Assembly (NCBI RefSeq): GCF_014897585.1
Contig: NZ_JABUXW010000007.1
Location: forward strand, 111,643 to 175,642
Reading direction: 5' to 3'
DNA from: Brachybacterium tyrofermentans
GTDB lineage: Bacteria; Actinomycetota; Actinomycetes; Actinomycetales; Dermabacteraceae
Length of the DNA: 64,000 bases
Shown here: positions 18,196 to 30,161 of the stretch, piece by piece
Layout of the letters: each line of letters begins with the position of its first letter
Position numbering within the stretch: the first letter of the stretch is position 1
Program-made: the position numbers and the translations under genes
Notes under the pieces: model-generated
What the model was told of the DNA's origin: nothing
The model's database searches: none
What the model saw: only the letters and a program-made list of their open reading frames with translations

Positions 18196-18266
18196 CCAGG
18201 CGAGCTGACCAGGCGAGCTGACCAGGCGAGCTGACCAGGCGAGCTGACCAGACGAGTTGACCAGGC
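18189..18266. repeat. 6 x 13-bp tandem repeat starting at the GH106 stop codon
   Basis: Six units of GAGCTGACCAGGC (first and last ones variant) at 13-bp spacing. The stop codon of the GH106 gene lies in the first unit. The unit is not a multiple of three, and the array is non-coding. Confidence 0.92.
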
Positions 18267-18363
18267 CGACGGTTCTGCCGGGCTGAGAAGCCGGACGGGC
18301 GGCCGCTGTGTCGAGCCCCGGAGGGGCTGAGCGGCGGAATTATGAATGCCCCCTGCAGAAATA

Positions 18364-18407
18364 CCAGATTGTGACCGTGTCCCTCTATGGGGGCAGTCAC
18401 AATGTGG
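18364..18407. promoter_or_regulatory. bipartite inverted repeat upstream of the Dpp-type operon
   Basis: CCAGATTGTGAC (18364-18375) and GTCACAATGTGG (18396-18407) are inverted copies with one mismatch, separated by 20 bp so that the half-site centres lie 32 bp (three turns) apart on one helix face. It is 44-87 bp before the first permease gene. A TTAGAGT element at 18408 may be the -10. The arrangement suggests a dimeric regulator or a DNA-looping pair of sites. Confidence 0.6.
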
Positions 18408-18450
18408 TTAGAGTTTCGCATCGAGCACAGTCGCTTGACCGAGGAGAGCA

Positions 18451-19551
18451 ATGACCGCTGACGTATCGACGCACGGGGCCCCGCCGGGGCTCCGTCCCGC
18501 GGCTCGTCCCAAAGCACCGCTGGGGCACCGGATCTATCACTCGTTCGTGCTCCGCAGGCTGCTGCGGTCGATCTTCGTGATCTGGGTGGTCGCCTCCGGG
18601 GTGTTCCTCATGGTGCGCCTGCTCCCGGGCAACCCCGTGGACGTCTACATCAACCAGCAGATCGGCCTGTACGGGAAGAGCTACGAGCAGGCCGCGGCCG
18701 AGGCGCAGAACTACTTCCGCTTCGACCCCTCGACCCCGATCTGGCGGCAGTACCTCGACTACCTGGCCGGTCTGCTGCACGGCGACATGGGCACCTCGAT
18801 AGCGACCCCCGGAGTCACGGTCACCGAGAAGATCGCCCAGTACCTCCCGTGGACGCTCTACAGCGTGGGCCTGGCCCTGCTGATCTCGATCACGATCGGC
18901 CTGGTCCTGGGCATGATCATGGCGTACCGCCGCGGCGGCATCATCGACCACGCGGTCTCCATCATCGGCAGCGGGTTCCACGCGATCCCGAACTACCTGC
19001 TGGCGATCCTCATCGTGGTCGTGGGCGCGGTCCAGCTCGGCGTCATCGACTACACGCGGATGCGCGGCAACGTCTCCCCGGGCGTGGACCCGGAGCTCTC
19101 CTTCCGGTTCCTCTCCGACATCGGCTACCACGCGACGCTGCCGATGATCACCTACATCCTCACCACCGTGGGGACCTGGGCGCTGATCATGAAGGCCTCG
19201 ACCACCCAGGTGCTGGGCGAGGACTACGTGACCGTCGCGAAGGCGCGCGGTCTGAAGGAGTCCCGCATCCAGACCAACTACGTCGGCCGCAACGCCCTGC
19301 TGCCGCTGATCGCGCAGATCGCGACCCAGGCGGGCTTCATCGTGGGCGGCGCGATCTTCGTCGAGCAGACCTTCTCCTACGAGGGCGTCGGGCTGCTGCT
19401 GTTCGAGTCGATCAACACCCGTGACTACCCGACCATCCAGGGCGTGCTGCTGGTCGTGACGATCACGGTCGTGCTCGCGAACCTCGCGGCCGACCTCGTC
19501 AACGCCGCCCTCGACCCGCGTATCCGCCTCGGCGAAGGAGGTGCGGCATGA
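18451..19551 (+). CDS. Dpp/Opp-type ABC transporter permease (DppB-like)
   Basis: 366 residues. After a Pro/Ala-rich cytosolic leader the sequence has the DppB layout: an early helix FVIWVVASGVFLMVRLLPGN, a large extracellular loop, HGDMGTSI, and the inner-membrane signature EDYVTVAKARGLKESRI. Start preceded by GAGGAG. First gene of a six-gene operon with stop/start overlaps. Family members import peptides, nickel or, in sugar loci, oligosaccharides; the setting here favours oligosaccharides, which is inference. Confidence 0.92.
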   Translation: MTADVSTHGAPPGLRPAARPKAPLGHRIYHSFVLRRLLRSIFVIWVVASGVFLMVRLLPGNPVDVYINQQIGLYGKSYEQAAAEAQNYFRFDPSTPIWRQYLDYLAGLLHGDMGTSIATPGVTVTEKIAQYLPWTLYSVGLALLISITIGLVLGMIMAYRRGGIIDHAVSIIGSGFHAIPNYLLAILIVVVGAVQLGVIDYTRMRGNVSPGVDPELSFRFLSDIGYHATLPMITYILTTVGTWALIMKASTTQVLGEDYVTVAKARGLKESRIQTNYVGRNALLPLIAQIATQAGFIVGGAIFVEQTFSYEGVGLLLFESINTRDYPTIQGVLLVVTITVVLANLAADLVNAALDPRIRLGEGGAA

Positions 19552-20465
19552 CCGCCACGTCGCCACCGGTCACCACCGAGCCCGGGGCCCCCGTCCCCGC
19601 GAAGGCCGCCGGGGTCAGCCCGCTGCGCCGACTCCTGAACGAGCTCACGCGCAGCACATCGGGTTTCATCGGGCTGTGCCTGGTCGTGGTCATCCTGCTG
19701 ATCTCCCTGGTGGGGCCGCTGCTCATGGGGTCCCATGTCCCCGGCGACCCGGCCCGCGCCTGGGAGGCCCCCAGCGGCGAGCACTGGCTCGGCCTCGAGG
19801 GCAGCGGCAAGGACACCCTCCACCTGCTGGTCACAGGCGGCACCACCGTGCTGATGGTCGGCTTCCTCGCCGCCACCATCACCACGGTGATCGCCGTGGC
19901 GGTCGGCTCGCTGGCCGGGTACTTCGGCGGGCGCTTCGACGCGCTGATGCTCCAGGTGACGGACATCGTCATGACCGTCCCGCAGATCGTGCTGCTGGCC
20001 GTGGTCGGCGCCTTCTACAAGCTCGACTCGCCCGTGCTGCTCGCCGTGATCATCGGCATCCTGAGCTGGCCGGTGCTGATGCGCTCGATCCGCGCCCAGG
20101 TGCTCTCGCTCAAGGAGCGCGAGTTCGTCGAGGCGGCACAGCTGCTCGACGTGGGCTGGGTGCGCATCGTGTTCGGGGAGATCGTCCCCAACATGGCCAG
20201 CTACATCCTGATCAACTTCATCATCGCGGTCACGAACGCGATCTACGCGATGGTGGGCCTCTACCTGCTGGGCCTGGCCCCGCAGAAGGGCAGCAACTGG
20301 GGAATCATGATCAACGACGCGTGGACCAAGGGTGCGATGTTCAACCCCGACGCGATGCCGTACATCATCGCCCCGGTCACGATGATCGTGCTGCTCCAGC
20401 TGGGCCTGATCCTCCTGACCCGCACCCTCGAAGAGATCCTGAACCCCCGACTGAGGGACCGCTGA
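19548..20465 (+). CDS. Dpp/Opp-type ABC transporter permease (DppC-like)
   Basis: 305 residues, six helices. Motifs: HWLGLEGSGKDTLH (the DppC HxLGTDxxGRD variant), MTVPQIVLLAVVGAFY, and the EAA-like loop REFVEAAQLLDVGWVRIVF followed by EIVPNMASYI. In the classical signature the loop reads FVxAARALG, so this version is somewhat divergent. It overlaps the DppB-like gene by four bases and the ATPase gene by one base. Confidence 0.92.
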   Translation: MTATSPPVTTEPGAPVPAKAAGVSPLRRLLNELTRSTSGFIGLCLVVVILLISLVGPLLMGSHVPGDPARAWEAPSGEHWLGLEGSGKDTLHLLVTGGTTVLMVGFLAATITTVIAVAVGSLAGYFGGRFDALMLQVTDIVMTVPQIVLLAVVGAFYKLDSPVLLAVIIGILSWPVLMRSIRAQVLSLKEREFVEAAQLLDVGWVRIVFGEIVPNMASYILINFIIAVTNAIYAMVGLYLLGLAPQKGSNWGIMINDAWTKGAMFNPDAMPYIIAPVTMIVLLQLGLILLTRTLEEILNPRLRDR

Positions 20466-21577
20466 TGAACGCCTCCACGTTGCCCCCGTCCGACGCAACC
20501 CAGCCCGCCGGCTCCCGGACCTCCGTGCCTGCGGCCGGGGCACCGGAGCCCGTGCTCGCGGTGCGCGACCTCGAGGTCGCCTACCGCACCGGCAAGAACA
20601 CCCGGGTGCGGGCCCTGCGTGGGGTCAGCTTCGACCTGTACCCCGAGAGCTCCCTCGCCCTGGTGGGCGAATCCGGCTCCGGGAAGACCACGCTCGGCCT
20701 CGCCCTGCTGCGCCTGCTGCCCACCCTGGGCGAGATCACCAGCGGATCCGTCCGGTTCACCGGCGAGGACGGCCGGCAGCGGGATGTCACCGCGATGAGC
20801 GCCGCGCAGCTGCGGAAGTGGCGCTGGTCCGAGGCGGCCATGGTGTTCCAGGGCGCGCAGAACGCCTTCAACCCGGTGCTCACCATCGGCCAGCAGATGG
20901 CGGACACGCTCAGGGACCACGCCCCCGGGCGGATCGGCCGACGGGAGATCCTCGAGCGATCTGCCGAGGCCCTCCGCTCCGTGCGGCTCGAACCCCGACG
21001 CGTGCTGGGCAGCTACCCGCACGAGCTCTCCGGCGGCATGAAGCAGCGCGCGCTGATCGCCACCGGGCTGCTCCTGCACCCGCGCCTGCTGGTGCTGGAC
21101 GAGCCGACCACGGCGCTGGACATCCTCACCCAGCGCACCGTGATCGACCTGCTCGCGGAGCTGCGCGAGGAGTTCAAGTTCGCGATGATCTTCATCTCGC
21201 ACGACCTCGCGCTCGCCGCCGAGCTCGCCGACCGGGTGGTGACGATGTACGCGGGGAAGGTCATCGAGACCGGCTCTACGCAGGACATCTTCACCGCGCC
21301 CAAGCACCCGTACACGTCCAAGCTGATCAACGCGGTGCCGCCCGTGACCGGTGATCTGCCGGAGCTGGCCTCCATCCCCGGTGCCCCGCCGTCCCTCGCG
21401 ACCCTGCCTCCTGGCTGCGCCTTCGCCCCGCGGTGCGAGCTCGCGACCGATGAGTGCCGGGCCGCGGAGCCCGAGCTGATCACCCTCACCCAGCGCCCGC
21501 AGGACATGACCCACGCCGCGGCCTGCATCCACCACGACCAGGTCCATCACGAACGGAAGGTGATCGCGCGTGCCTGA
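20465..21577 (+). CDS. ABC transporter ATPase (DppD-like)
   Basis: 370 residues. Walker [11 protein letters not shown]-loop MVFQGAQNAFNPV, signature LSGGMKQRALIA, Walker B LLVLDEPTTAL, H-loop ISHDLAL, and the C-terminal oligopeptide-type extension with the Cys motif PPGCAFAPRCELATDEC. The unusual GAQNAFNP (instead of the common DPMTSLNP) is seen in carbohydrate-associated Dpp-type systems. Forms a heterodimer with the following ATPase to power uptake through the two permeases. Confidence 0.93.
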   Translation: MNASTLPPSDATQPAGSRTSVPAAGAPEPVLAVRDLEVAYRTGKNTRVRALRGVSFDLYPESSLALVGESGSGKTTLGLALLRLLPTLGEITSGSVRFTGEDGRQRDVTAMSAAQLRKWRWSEAAMVFQGAQNAFNPVLTIGQQMADTLRDHAPGRIGRREILERSAEALRSVRLEPRRVLGSYPHELSGGMKQRALIATGLLLHPRLLVLDEPTTALDILTQRTVIDLLAELREEFKFAMIFISHDLALAAELADRVVTMYAGKVIETGSTQDIFTAPKHPYTSKLINAVPPVTGDLPELASIPGAPPSLATLPPGCAFAPRCELATDECRAAEPELITLTQRPQDMTHAAACIHHDQVHHERKVIARA

Positions 21578-22715
21578 GACCACCCCCGATTCCTCGGCCC
21601 AGCATCCCGCGTCGGCCCAGCAGGCCGTTCCACTCATCGAGCTCGACGATGCCTCGCAGGTGTTCCACGTCAAGGGCAAGGACCTGCCCGCCGTCTCCGA
21701 TGTCTCCCTGAGCGTCGGTCCGGGCGAGGTGCTGTGCCTGGTCGGCGAGTCCGGCAGCGGGAAGACGACTACGGCGCGGCTCGCGGCAGGTCTGGCCTCC
21801 CCGACCTCCGGGACGGTCCGGTACGAGGGGAAGGACCTCGCGGAGATGACCCGTGCGGAGCGCCGCGAGTACCGGCGCGCCGTGCAGTACATCCACCAGG
21901 ATCCCTACGCCTCGCTGAACCCGATCCGTTCTGTGCACAGCACGCTGGCGATCCCCCTGAAGCGTCACGGCCTGGCCCGTACCACCGCCGAGGTCGACGA
22001 GCGGGTGGATGAGCTGCTGACCACCGTGGACCTCACCCCGCCCGGCAGCTACAGCGCGAAGTTCCCGCACCAGATGTCCGGCGGGCAGCGCCAGCGCGTG
22101 GCCGTAGCCCGCGGGCTGACCCTCTCGCCGCGGCTGCTGATCGCCGACGAGTCGACCTCGATGCTCGACGTGTCGATCCGCGTGAGCCTGTTGAACATGC
22201 TCACGAAGCTCCGCACGGAGGACGGCGTCGGCTTCATCTACATCACCCACGACCTGGCGCTCGCGAAGTACTTCGCGTGGGAGGGCCGCACGGCCGTGAT
22301 GTACCTGGGCAAGATCGTCGAGGTGGGCCCCACCCAGCAGGTCATCAACAATCCCCAGCATCCGTACACCAAGGCGCTGCTCGAGGCGGTCCCGGAGCCC
22401 GATCCGGAGCTGGCGGCGCAGAAGAAGTCCGGTGGGGGCCTGGTCAGTGCGGAGATCCCGAGCCTGTCCGACCTTCCCAGCGGGTGCACCTTCCACCCGC
22501 GCTGCCCGCTCGCGCAGGACCGCTGCCGGGAGAACGTCCCGGTGCTCGAGCCCGTCCCCGGCGGTGCGGTCCAGGACGTCGCGTGCATGGTGGTGACGAA
22601 CCCCCGGCCTGATGCCTCGGCCGGCAGCGCCGCGAGCGGTGCGGCGGGGAGTGCTGCCGGGAGCGCCGCGGGACCGGCTGCGGGGAGCGCGACCGGAGGA
22701 GGCGGGGCCCCGTGA
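21570..22715 (+). CDS. ABC transporter ATPase (DppF-like)
   Basis: 381 residues from GTG 21570, overlapping the previous gene by eight bases. Walker [12 protein letters not shown]-loop [13 protein letters not shown], signature [12 protein letters not shown], Walker B-like [11 protein letters not shown] (Glu retained), H-loop THDLAL, and C-terminal [17 protein letters not shown]. The extreme C-terminus is a 35-residue run of Ala/Gly/Ser repeats ([16 protein letters not shown]), coded by simple repeats and probably unstructured. All catalytic elements of the nucleotide-binding domain are present. Confidence 0.93.
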   Translation: MPETTPDSSAQHPASAQQAVPLIELDDASQVFHVKGKDLPAVSDVSLSVGPGEVLCLVGESGSGKTTTARLAAGLASPTSGTVRYEGKDLAEMTRAERREYRRAVQYIHQDPYASLNPIRSVHSTLAIPLKRHGLARTTAEVDERVDELLTTVDLTPPGSYSAKFPHQMSGGQRQRVAVARGLTLSPRLLIADESTSMLDVSIRVSLLNMLTKLRTEDGVGFIYITHDLALAKYFAWEGRTAVMYLGKIVEVGPTQQVINNPQHPYTKALLEAVPEPDPELAAQKKSGGGLVSAEIPSLSDLPSGCTFHPRCPLAQDRCRENVPVLEPVPGGAVQDVACMVVTNPRPDASAGSAASGAAGSAAGSAAGPAAGSATGGGGAP

Positions 22716-22963
22716 TCGACACCGCGACACGGGCGCTGCTCTCCCTCGGCTGCTTCGTGGGGGTCGGCTCGGCCCTCATGATCCCTCTGACCGCTCCGGG
22801 CACCGGTGAGAGGGTCGTCAGCCTTCTCGCACTCGTGCTCGGCCTCGGCATCGTCGTGGGCTCCGTGGCCGCACGACTCCTCACCGACCGACGACGGCAT
22901 CGCGACGACGCGATGTCCGACCTCAACGACGACGTTGTCGTCACAACCAAGGAGAACCCATGA
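22712..22963 (+). CDS. small membrane protein in the Dpp-type operon
   Basis: 83 residues from a GTG that overlaps the ATPase stop (GTGA); its own stop overlaps the next start (ATGA). Two hydrophobic segments (about residues 8-28 and 35-57) are followed by a charged tail with RRRHRDD. No known family is recognised. Its conserved-looking position between ATPase and binding protein, with coupling on both sides, argues that it is translated and may be a small accessory of this transporter. Confidence 0.7.
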   Translation: MIDTATRALLSLGCFVGVGSALMIPLTAPGTGERVVSLLALVLGLGIVVGSVAARLLTDRRRHRDDAMSDLNDDVVVTTKENP

Positions 22964-24777
22964 GCATGACCTGGAGTCGACGCGACCTCCTCAAGACGGT
23001 CGGACTGACCACGGCGGTCGGCGCGGGCATGGTCGCCTGCGCCCCTGCCGAGCCCGAGGGCGGCGGGGGCGCGGGCGGCGGCGGCGCCACCGCTTTCCAC
23101 GGCGCCTGGCCCTACATGGCACCGCCGGAGGGTCACTTCAACTTCGCCGCGCAGCCCTATGCCGGCGTGCCGACCGTGATCCTCGGCGACGGCCCGTACC
23201 GCGACCTGCTGGTGCCGCCGTCGGCCCTGTGGCTGTGGGCGGACAAGAAGTGGGAGTACCTCATCGCGGAGTCCCACGAGCTCGATGCCGCCGGGGGCAC
23301 CCTCACCCTGACGATCAAGCCTGATCTCACCTGGAGCGACGGGTCCGCCCTGACCTCCCAGGACTTCCTGACCACGTTCTACCTGCAGTTCATCCAGCGC
23401 GCAGCCTCGTGGGACTTCATCACCGGTCTGGAGGCCCCGGACGACACCACCGTGGTGGTGAACTTCGAGAACCCGCCGGCCGTGCTCGAACGCTACGTGC
23501 TCAAGAGCAACATCCTCTCCACCGCGCAGTACGGCGAGTTCGCCGATCGTGCGAAGGCGATCATCGAAGCCGGCGGCACGATGGACGAGGGCGACGGCGA
23601 GAAGCTGGGCACCGACTTCCAGACCTTCAAGCCCGAGAACGTGGTCGTGTCCGGTCCGTACGACTTCGACTACGACACGATCACCAACACGCAGCTCACG
23701 CTGGTGCGCAACAAGACCGGGTACGGGGCCGACAAGGTCACCTTCGACAACCTCGTCATGTACAACGGCGAGACGACCGAGATCACCTCGCTCGTGCAGT
23801 CCGGGGACGTCGACTACGCGACCCACGGCTTCGCCCCGGCCTCGGAGAAGCCCTTCGAGTCCGCCGGCTACACGATCCTGCGACCGCCGGTGTACTCGGG
23901 TCCCGCCCTGTACCTCAACCAGGACCGATTCCCGGAGTTCGCCGATGTGCGCACCCGAAAGGCCTTCGCCTACCTGATCGACCGCGCCACGGTCGGCCAG
24001 ATCGCCCTCGCGGAGTCCGGGAAGGCTGTGGTCAACATGGTCGGCTTCTCCGACAACTTCGTCGAGGAATGGCTGACCGACGACGTCAAGGGCAAGATCG
24101 AGAAGTACGACCTGGACCTCGACAAGGCCACCTCGCTCCTCGAGGAGGCAGGCTGGACGAAGGGCGGCGACGCCTGGAAGACCCCCGAGGGGAAGGCTGC
24201 GGAGTACGAGATCCAGTTCCCGCAGACCTACGCCGACTGGTCGGCCGCCGGCAAGAACATCGCCGAGCAGTTCGCAGCCTTCGGCATCGCGGTGACCGCT
24301 CGCGGCCTGGACGACAAGCAGGCCCCGATCGACATCGACAAGGGCGACTTCGAGATGGCGATGCAGGCCTGGGGCTCGTCCACCCATCCGCACCCGCACT
24401 TCTCCTTCGTGCAGGACCTGTTCGTGCACAACATCCCGATCGCGAAGAACCAGGGCGGCAAGGGCTACGGCTTCCCGCTGCAGGACGTGAAGACCTCCGC
24501 GGGCACGGTCGACCTCGAGAAGATCGTCGCCGAATCCGGCGAGGGTCTCGACATCGAGGAGCAGAAGAAGAACGTGTCCGTCGCGGCGCTGGCGTTCAAC
24601 GAGCTGCTGCCGATCATCCCGATCTTCGAGCGCTACGGGAACAACCCCGCGCTCGAGGGCGTGCGGGTGCAGGGCTTCCCGGAGGAGGGCGACCCGATCC
24701 TGGAGAACGCCCCGTATGCGGACAACTTCGTGGTGCTGAAGATGTTCCGCGGCGAGATCACCCCCGTCGAGAGCTGA
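22960..24777 (+). CDS. family-5 solute-binding lipoprotein of the Dpp-type importer
   Basis: 605 residues. The signal has a Tat-like SRRDLLKT and a lipobox VAC with Cys27, then a Gly-rich linker. The mature part fits the SBP_bac_5 fold: DLTWSDGSALTSQDFLTTF, VRTRKAFAYLIDRATVGQ and the late KSNI/PVYSGPALYLNQD segments. It is the ligand receptor for the four transporter proteins upstream, with four-base overlap to the 83-residue membrane protein. In plant-glycan loci such proteins bind oligosaccharides; direct evidence of ligand is lacking. A strong terminator follows. Confidence 0.92.
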   Translation: MSMTWSRRDLLKTVGLTTAVGAGMVACAPAEPEGGGGAGGGGATAFHGAWPYMAPPEGHFNFAAQPYAGVPTVILGDGPYRDLLVPPSALWLWADKKWEYLIAESHELDAAGGTLTLTIKPDLTWSDGSALTSQDFLTTFYLQFIQRAASWDFITGLEAPDDTTVVVNFENPPAVLERYVLKSNILSTAQYGEFADRAKAIIEAGGTMDEGDGEKLGTDFQTFKPENVVVSGPYDFDYDTITNTQLTLVRNKTGYGADKVTFDNLVMYNGETTEITSLVQSGDVDYATHGFAPASEKPFESAGYTILRPPVYSGPALYLNQDRFPEFADVRTRKAFAYLIDRATVGQIALAESGKAVVNMVGFSDNFVEEWLTDDVKGKIEKYDLDLDKATSLLEEAGWTKGGDAWKTPEGKAAEYEIQFPQTYADWSAAGKNIAEQFAAFGIAVTARGLDDKQAPIDIDKGDFEMAMQAWGSSTHPHPHFSFVQDLFVHNIPIAKNQGGKGYGFPLQDVKTSAGTVDLEKIVAESGEGLDIEEQKKNVSVAALAFNELLPIIPIFERYGNNPALEGVRVQGFPEEGDPILENAPYADNFVVLKMFRGEITPVES

Positions 24778-24785
24778 TCCTCAGG

Positions 24786-24822
24786 AGGCGGGGCGCCGAC
24801 CGGACCGGTCGGCGCCCCGCCT
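24786..24822. terminator. 18-bp perfect hairpin between convergent genes
   Basis: AGGCGGGGCGCCGACCGG is followed, after a single A, by its exact reverse complement, and then by CTCTGTTCC. It lies nine bases after the Dpp-type operon and can serve as a two-way terminator for it and for the leftward orphan binding-protein gene. Confidence 0.88.
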
Positions 24823-24912
24823 CTCTGTTCCGCGGTGCTCTCCCGCGAGGGGTGAGCGGCGAGGGCCGGCGGGTCTGCTCGGGGCGGGATGACCGGCACC
24901 GGTCGCTGACGC

Positions 24913-26211
24913 TCAGCTCTCGGGCTGCATGCCGGTGAGGATCTCGAGCATCTCGTCGGCCACGTCGGAGGCGGAGCGCTTCTGAAACAGCGCCTCTTCG
25001 GCGAGCCGGGTGTACTCGTCGCCGAAGCCGACGCCGCTGGCCGGGGTGACCACGGGCGGCTTCACGACCTCCTCCTGCATCATCTGCGCGAAGTCCAGCG
25101 AGACCAGCTCGTTCTCGCTGAGCAGAGGACGCACGGCCTCCTGGATCTCGGGGAAGGCGGGGATGCCGCGCTCGATCTTCAGCACCTCGGCCGCGCCCTT
25201 GTCCGTGAGCAGGAAGCTCGTGAGATCCGCCGCGGCGGCCGAATCGGCGGCCTTGGCCCCGATCGACCAGTACATCGACGCCTTGTTCACCATGTTCGCC
25301 TCGCCGCTGGTGCGTGCGGGCATGCGCAGCAGCCGCAGGGGATCGCCGGAGGAGTCCTGGAAGGTGAGGATCTGCGAGCTCGGGACCTGCTGGAAGGCGC
25401 ACTTGCCGGTCGCGAACAGGCTCTGCTCGAGGCTGGCCGAGGAGTTCTCGATCTGTGCTCCCGACTCGAGAGCCGCTCCGGAGGTGCTGAGCCCGAGGCT
25501 GTACTCCAGCAGCGACACGATCGTGTCCTTGGAGACCGGCTCCTCGTCCTCCCGGGGGAAGAGCTGCTCGTTGTTCGTCTGTCGCGCCCAGGCGGCCAGG
25601 TCCCCGGAGCCGAGGCCGAAGCCGCTGGTCCCGAACACGCCCTCCCCGGAGGACTTCCCCCACTCGGAGAGCTCCTGGCACAGGGCCTGGAAGTCCTCCC
25701 AGGTCCAGGTGGTGTCGTCGGGCAGCTCGATCCCGGCGGCCTCGAGCACGGTGGGGTTCATGCCGGTGGCGTAGAGGTTGAAGCCGTTCGGAGCGCCCAC
25801 GAGGGTGCCGTCGGAGAGCCGGCCGGTCTCGAGGATCGCCTCGTCCATCGCCGAGAGGTCCAGGGAGTCCGAGACGGACTCGAGGTCGAGCAGCGAGCCC
25901 TTGGAGCCGTACGAGTCGATATAGGCCTCGTCCATCTGGATCACGTCCGGGCTGGCGCCGCCCGCGGTCTGGGTGGCGAGCTTGTCCCAGTAGCCCGACC
26001 ACTCGCTGTACTCCGGCTTGATCGTGAGGTCCCCATGGTCCGCGGCGTACATGTCCAGGACCTCCTGGGTGATGCCCGCGCGCAGGTCACCGCCCCACCA
26101 GTACACGCGCAGCCCCTCGTCGGAGGAGGCCGAGTTGGGGCCGCAGGAGGCGAGCGCGGGAGCCGCACCGGCGGCGGCCAGGAGGGTGAGGGCGTGGCGA
26201 CGAGTGAGCAT
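24913..26211 (-). CDS. sugar ABC substrate-binding lipoprotein, orphan copy 2
   Basis: 432 residues from ATG 26211 behind CAGGAGTT. Signal TRRHALTLL with lipobox ALASC, Cys23, but only a short linker. The mature domain shares VYWWGGDLRAG, GYWDKLATQTAGGASPDV, QMDEAYIDSYGS and TPASGVGFGDE with the copy at 6624-7946, its closest paralogue. It has no adjacent permease and is monocistronic, so it probably feeds a permease pair located elsewhere, the one at 9981-11820 being the best candidate. An AAGCGCTT palindrome lies 140 bp upstream. Confidence 0.9.
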   Translation of the reverse strand: MLTRRHALTLLAAAGAAPALASCGPNSASSDEGLRVYWWGGDLRAGITQEVLDMYAADHGDLTIKPEYSEWSGYWDKLATQTAGGASPDVIQMDEAYIDSYGSKGSLLDLESVSDSLDLSAMDEAILETGRLSDGTLVGAPNGFNLYATGMNPTVLEAAGIELPDDTTWTWEDFQALCQELSEWGKSSGEGVFGTSGFGLGSGDLAAWARQTNNEQLFPREDEEPVSKDTIVSLLEYSLGLSTSGAALESGAQIENSSASLEQSLFATGKCAFQQVPSSQILTFQDSSGDPLRLLRMPARTSGEANMVNKASMYWSIGAKAADSAAAADLTSFLLTDKGAAEVLKIERGIPAFPEIQEAVRPLLSENELVSLDFAQMMQEEVVKPPVVTPASGVGFGDEYTRLAEEALFQKRSASDVADEMLEILTGMQPES

Positions 26212-26351
26212 GCGAACTCCTGCAGGGAGAGAGACGGTGGCGGGCGGGGCCGACGGGGTGGCGGGCCGACGAGGTCGAGCATCGCTGCTCACGTGAGAAG
26301 TCTCGTCGGGCCAGCACCGAGGAGAACAGTCTCCCCGGCGCCGACCCCGTC

Positions 26352-26366
26352 GGTCAAGCGCTTACC
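26352..26366. promoter_or_regulatory. putative LacI-family operator, AAGCGCTT type
   Basis: GGTCAAGCGCTTACC is a near-perfect palindrome sharing TCAAGCGCTT with 8278-8291. It lies upstream of the leftward orphan binding-protein gene; its TTGACC half could also be the -35 on that strand. The sharing suggests that both binding proteins answer to one regulator not coded next to them. Confidence 0.6.
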
Positions 26367-26421
26367 GACGGGTGGTCGCGCCCTCATCGTTCCCCGTCAG
26401 GCGGGGCGGCATTGTGCCCCG

Positions 26422-28710
<2,289 letters not shown>

Positions 28711-28718
28711 GAAGGGGT

Positions 28719-30089
28719 TCACCTCTCGGTCGGAGCGTACGGGGTGCTGGGGGAGAGCGGCGGGAGTGCGGTGGCGCGCGGAGCGCTGGAGGGATGGGCG
28801 GCGGAGGGACGGAAGGTGGAGAGGGAGGAGGCGTCGCGCGCTTCCTCTGCGAAGGCGTCGAACCGGGAGCGTCGGAACCCGGCCCAGCCGCAGACGAGCC
28901 CGACGGCCACGATGATCGCGATCAGCAGGTAGGCGAGCACCGGCGTGGTCATCAGGGCCGGGGTGATCAGGGCGACGCCGGCGGCGATGACCCGCGCGAT
29001 GCCGATCACCGAGCCCTGGATCGACGAGCGCAGCAGCGTCGGGAACGACTCCTGGGACCAGATCTTCATGATCGCCTCGAAGGCGAAGGCGCCCCCGATG
29101 GCGTTGAAGAAGCTCAGGGCGATCCACGGGAGCAGCGTGAAGCCGAAGACGACCGGGATGAGATAGGACCCGGCCAGGAGCACCGCGCCGATGGCGTAGA
29201 AGGTCATCCTCAGCGGGGTGTCGACGACCTTCATGAACGCCATCGCGCCGAGCATGCCCACGCCGAGCATCACGATGCCCAGCAGGGATTGCTGCTGCAC
29301 GGAGATCCCCACGACGTTCACCCCGATATAGGTGCCGAACTGGCCGCCGGTGTTGGCCCCGATGTTCGTGAACGTGTAGAAGCCGATCAGGGCCAGGAAC
29401 GGCACCAGGAAGACCTTCTTCCCGAGCACGTCCTTGAGCCCTGTGTTCGACGCCCGGATCGTCGCCGTCCCGGAAGAGCGCTCGCGATCGGCGTCGGCCC
29501 ACGTCGTCGATTCCGGGACGCTCAGGCGCGCGACGAGGACGACCAGCGCGACGATGCCGACGTGGGCAAACATGACCTGTCCGCCGAGCTGGCCCATGCC
29601 GCCGGCGATGATGCCGAAGATGTTGGCGCCGATGATCCCGCCGAACCAGAGGATCTGCGAGAAGCCGACCAGCCGGCCGCGGTTGTGGTCCGATGCCGCC
29701 TCGGAGATCGAGGCGAGGGAGACGGGCAGGTCGGCGCCGGATCCGAGGCCCACGAGGATCATGCCCGCCATGAGCACGGCGAACCCGGGAGCCAGCACGA
29801 GCAGGATCGACCCCACGACGATCATCATCATCGTGGACAGGAACACCCGACGCCGGCCGTAGCGATCTCCGAGACGGCCACCGGTGAGCGCGCCGACGGC
29901 GATGCTCAGGGTCAGCGAGGCGGACAGGATGCCGATCTGTCCCGCGGTGATCCCGATGGAGTGCTGGTAGAGCACCAGGGCGGTGCCGGAGCTGACGATG
30001 GCCGCGGCGTCGATGTACGAGGCCATCCCGCAGATCAGCGCCACCCACCAGGGATTGGGTGCAGTGGATTCGGGTCGGTCTGGTCGCAC
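28719..30089 (-). CDS. MFS transporter, probable rhamnoside importer
   Basis: 456 residues from GTG 30089, chosen because GAAGGAG lies six bases upstream; longer frames lack this. Twelve helices with the MFS loop motif GGRLGDRYGRRRVF between helices 2 and 3 and RLVGFSQILWFGG in helix 5. The C-terminus is a Ser/Pro/Ala-rich cytosolic tail. Encoded directly before the GH78 gene, it likely takes up the glycoside split by that enzyme. The TTGAAACGACTCAA site about 75 bp upstream ties it to the rhamnose genes. Confidence 0.88.
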   Translation of the reverse strand: MRPDRPESTAPNPWWVALICGMASYIDAAAIVSSGTALVLYQHSIGITAGQIGILSASLTLSIAVGALTGGRLGDRYGRRRVFLSTMMMIVVGSILLVLAPGFAVLMAGMILVGLGSGADLPVSLASISEAASDHNRGRLVGFSQILWFGGIIGANIFGIIAGGMGQLGGQVMFAHVGIVALVVLVARLSVPESTTWADADRERSSGTATIRASNTGLKDVLGKKVFLVPFLALIGFYTFTNIGANTGGQFGTYIGVNVVGISVQQQSLLGIVMLGVGMLGAMAFMKVVDTPLRMTFYAIGAVLLAGSYLIPVVFGFTLLPWIALSFFNAIGGAFAFEAIMKIWSQESFPTLLRSSIQGSVIGIARVIAAGVALITPALMTTPVLAYLLIAIIVAVGLVCGWAGFRRSRFDAFAEEARDASSLSTFRPSAAHPSSAPRATALPPLSPSTPYAPTER

Positions 30090-30161
30090 GCTGTTCTCCT
30101 TCGAACCTGGGCGGCGCGATGTCACGCGGTCACGCTGTGACCTGCACTGATGCATCACGAT

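Noticed and set aside
26212..26292. Upstream start for the binding protein at 24913
   Set aside because: It would place a Pro/Arg-rich segment before the TRR lipoprotein signal; ATG 26211 has a ribosome-binding site and gives the normal signal.
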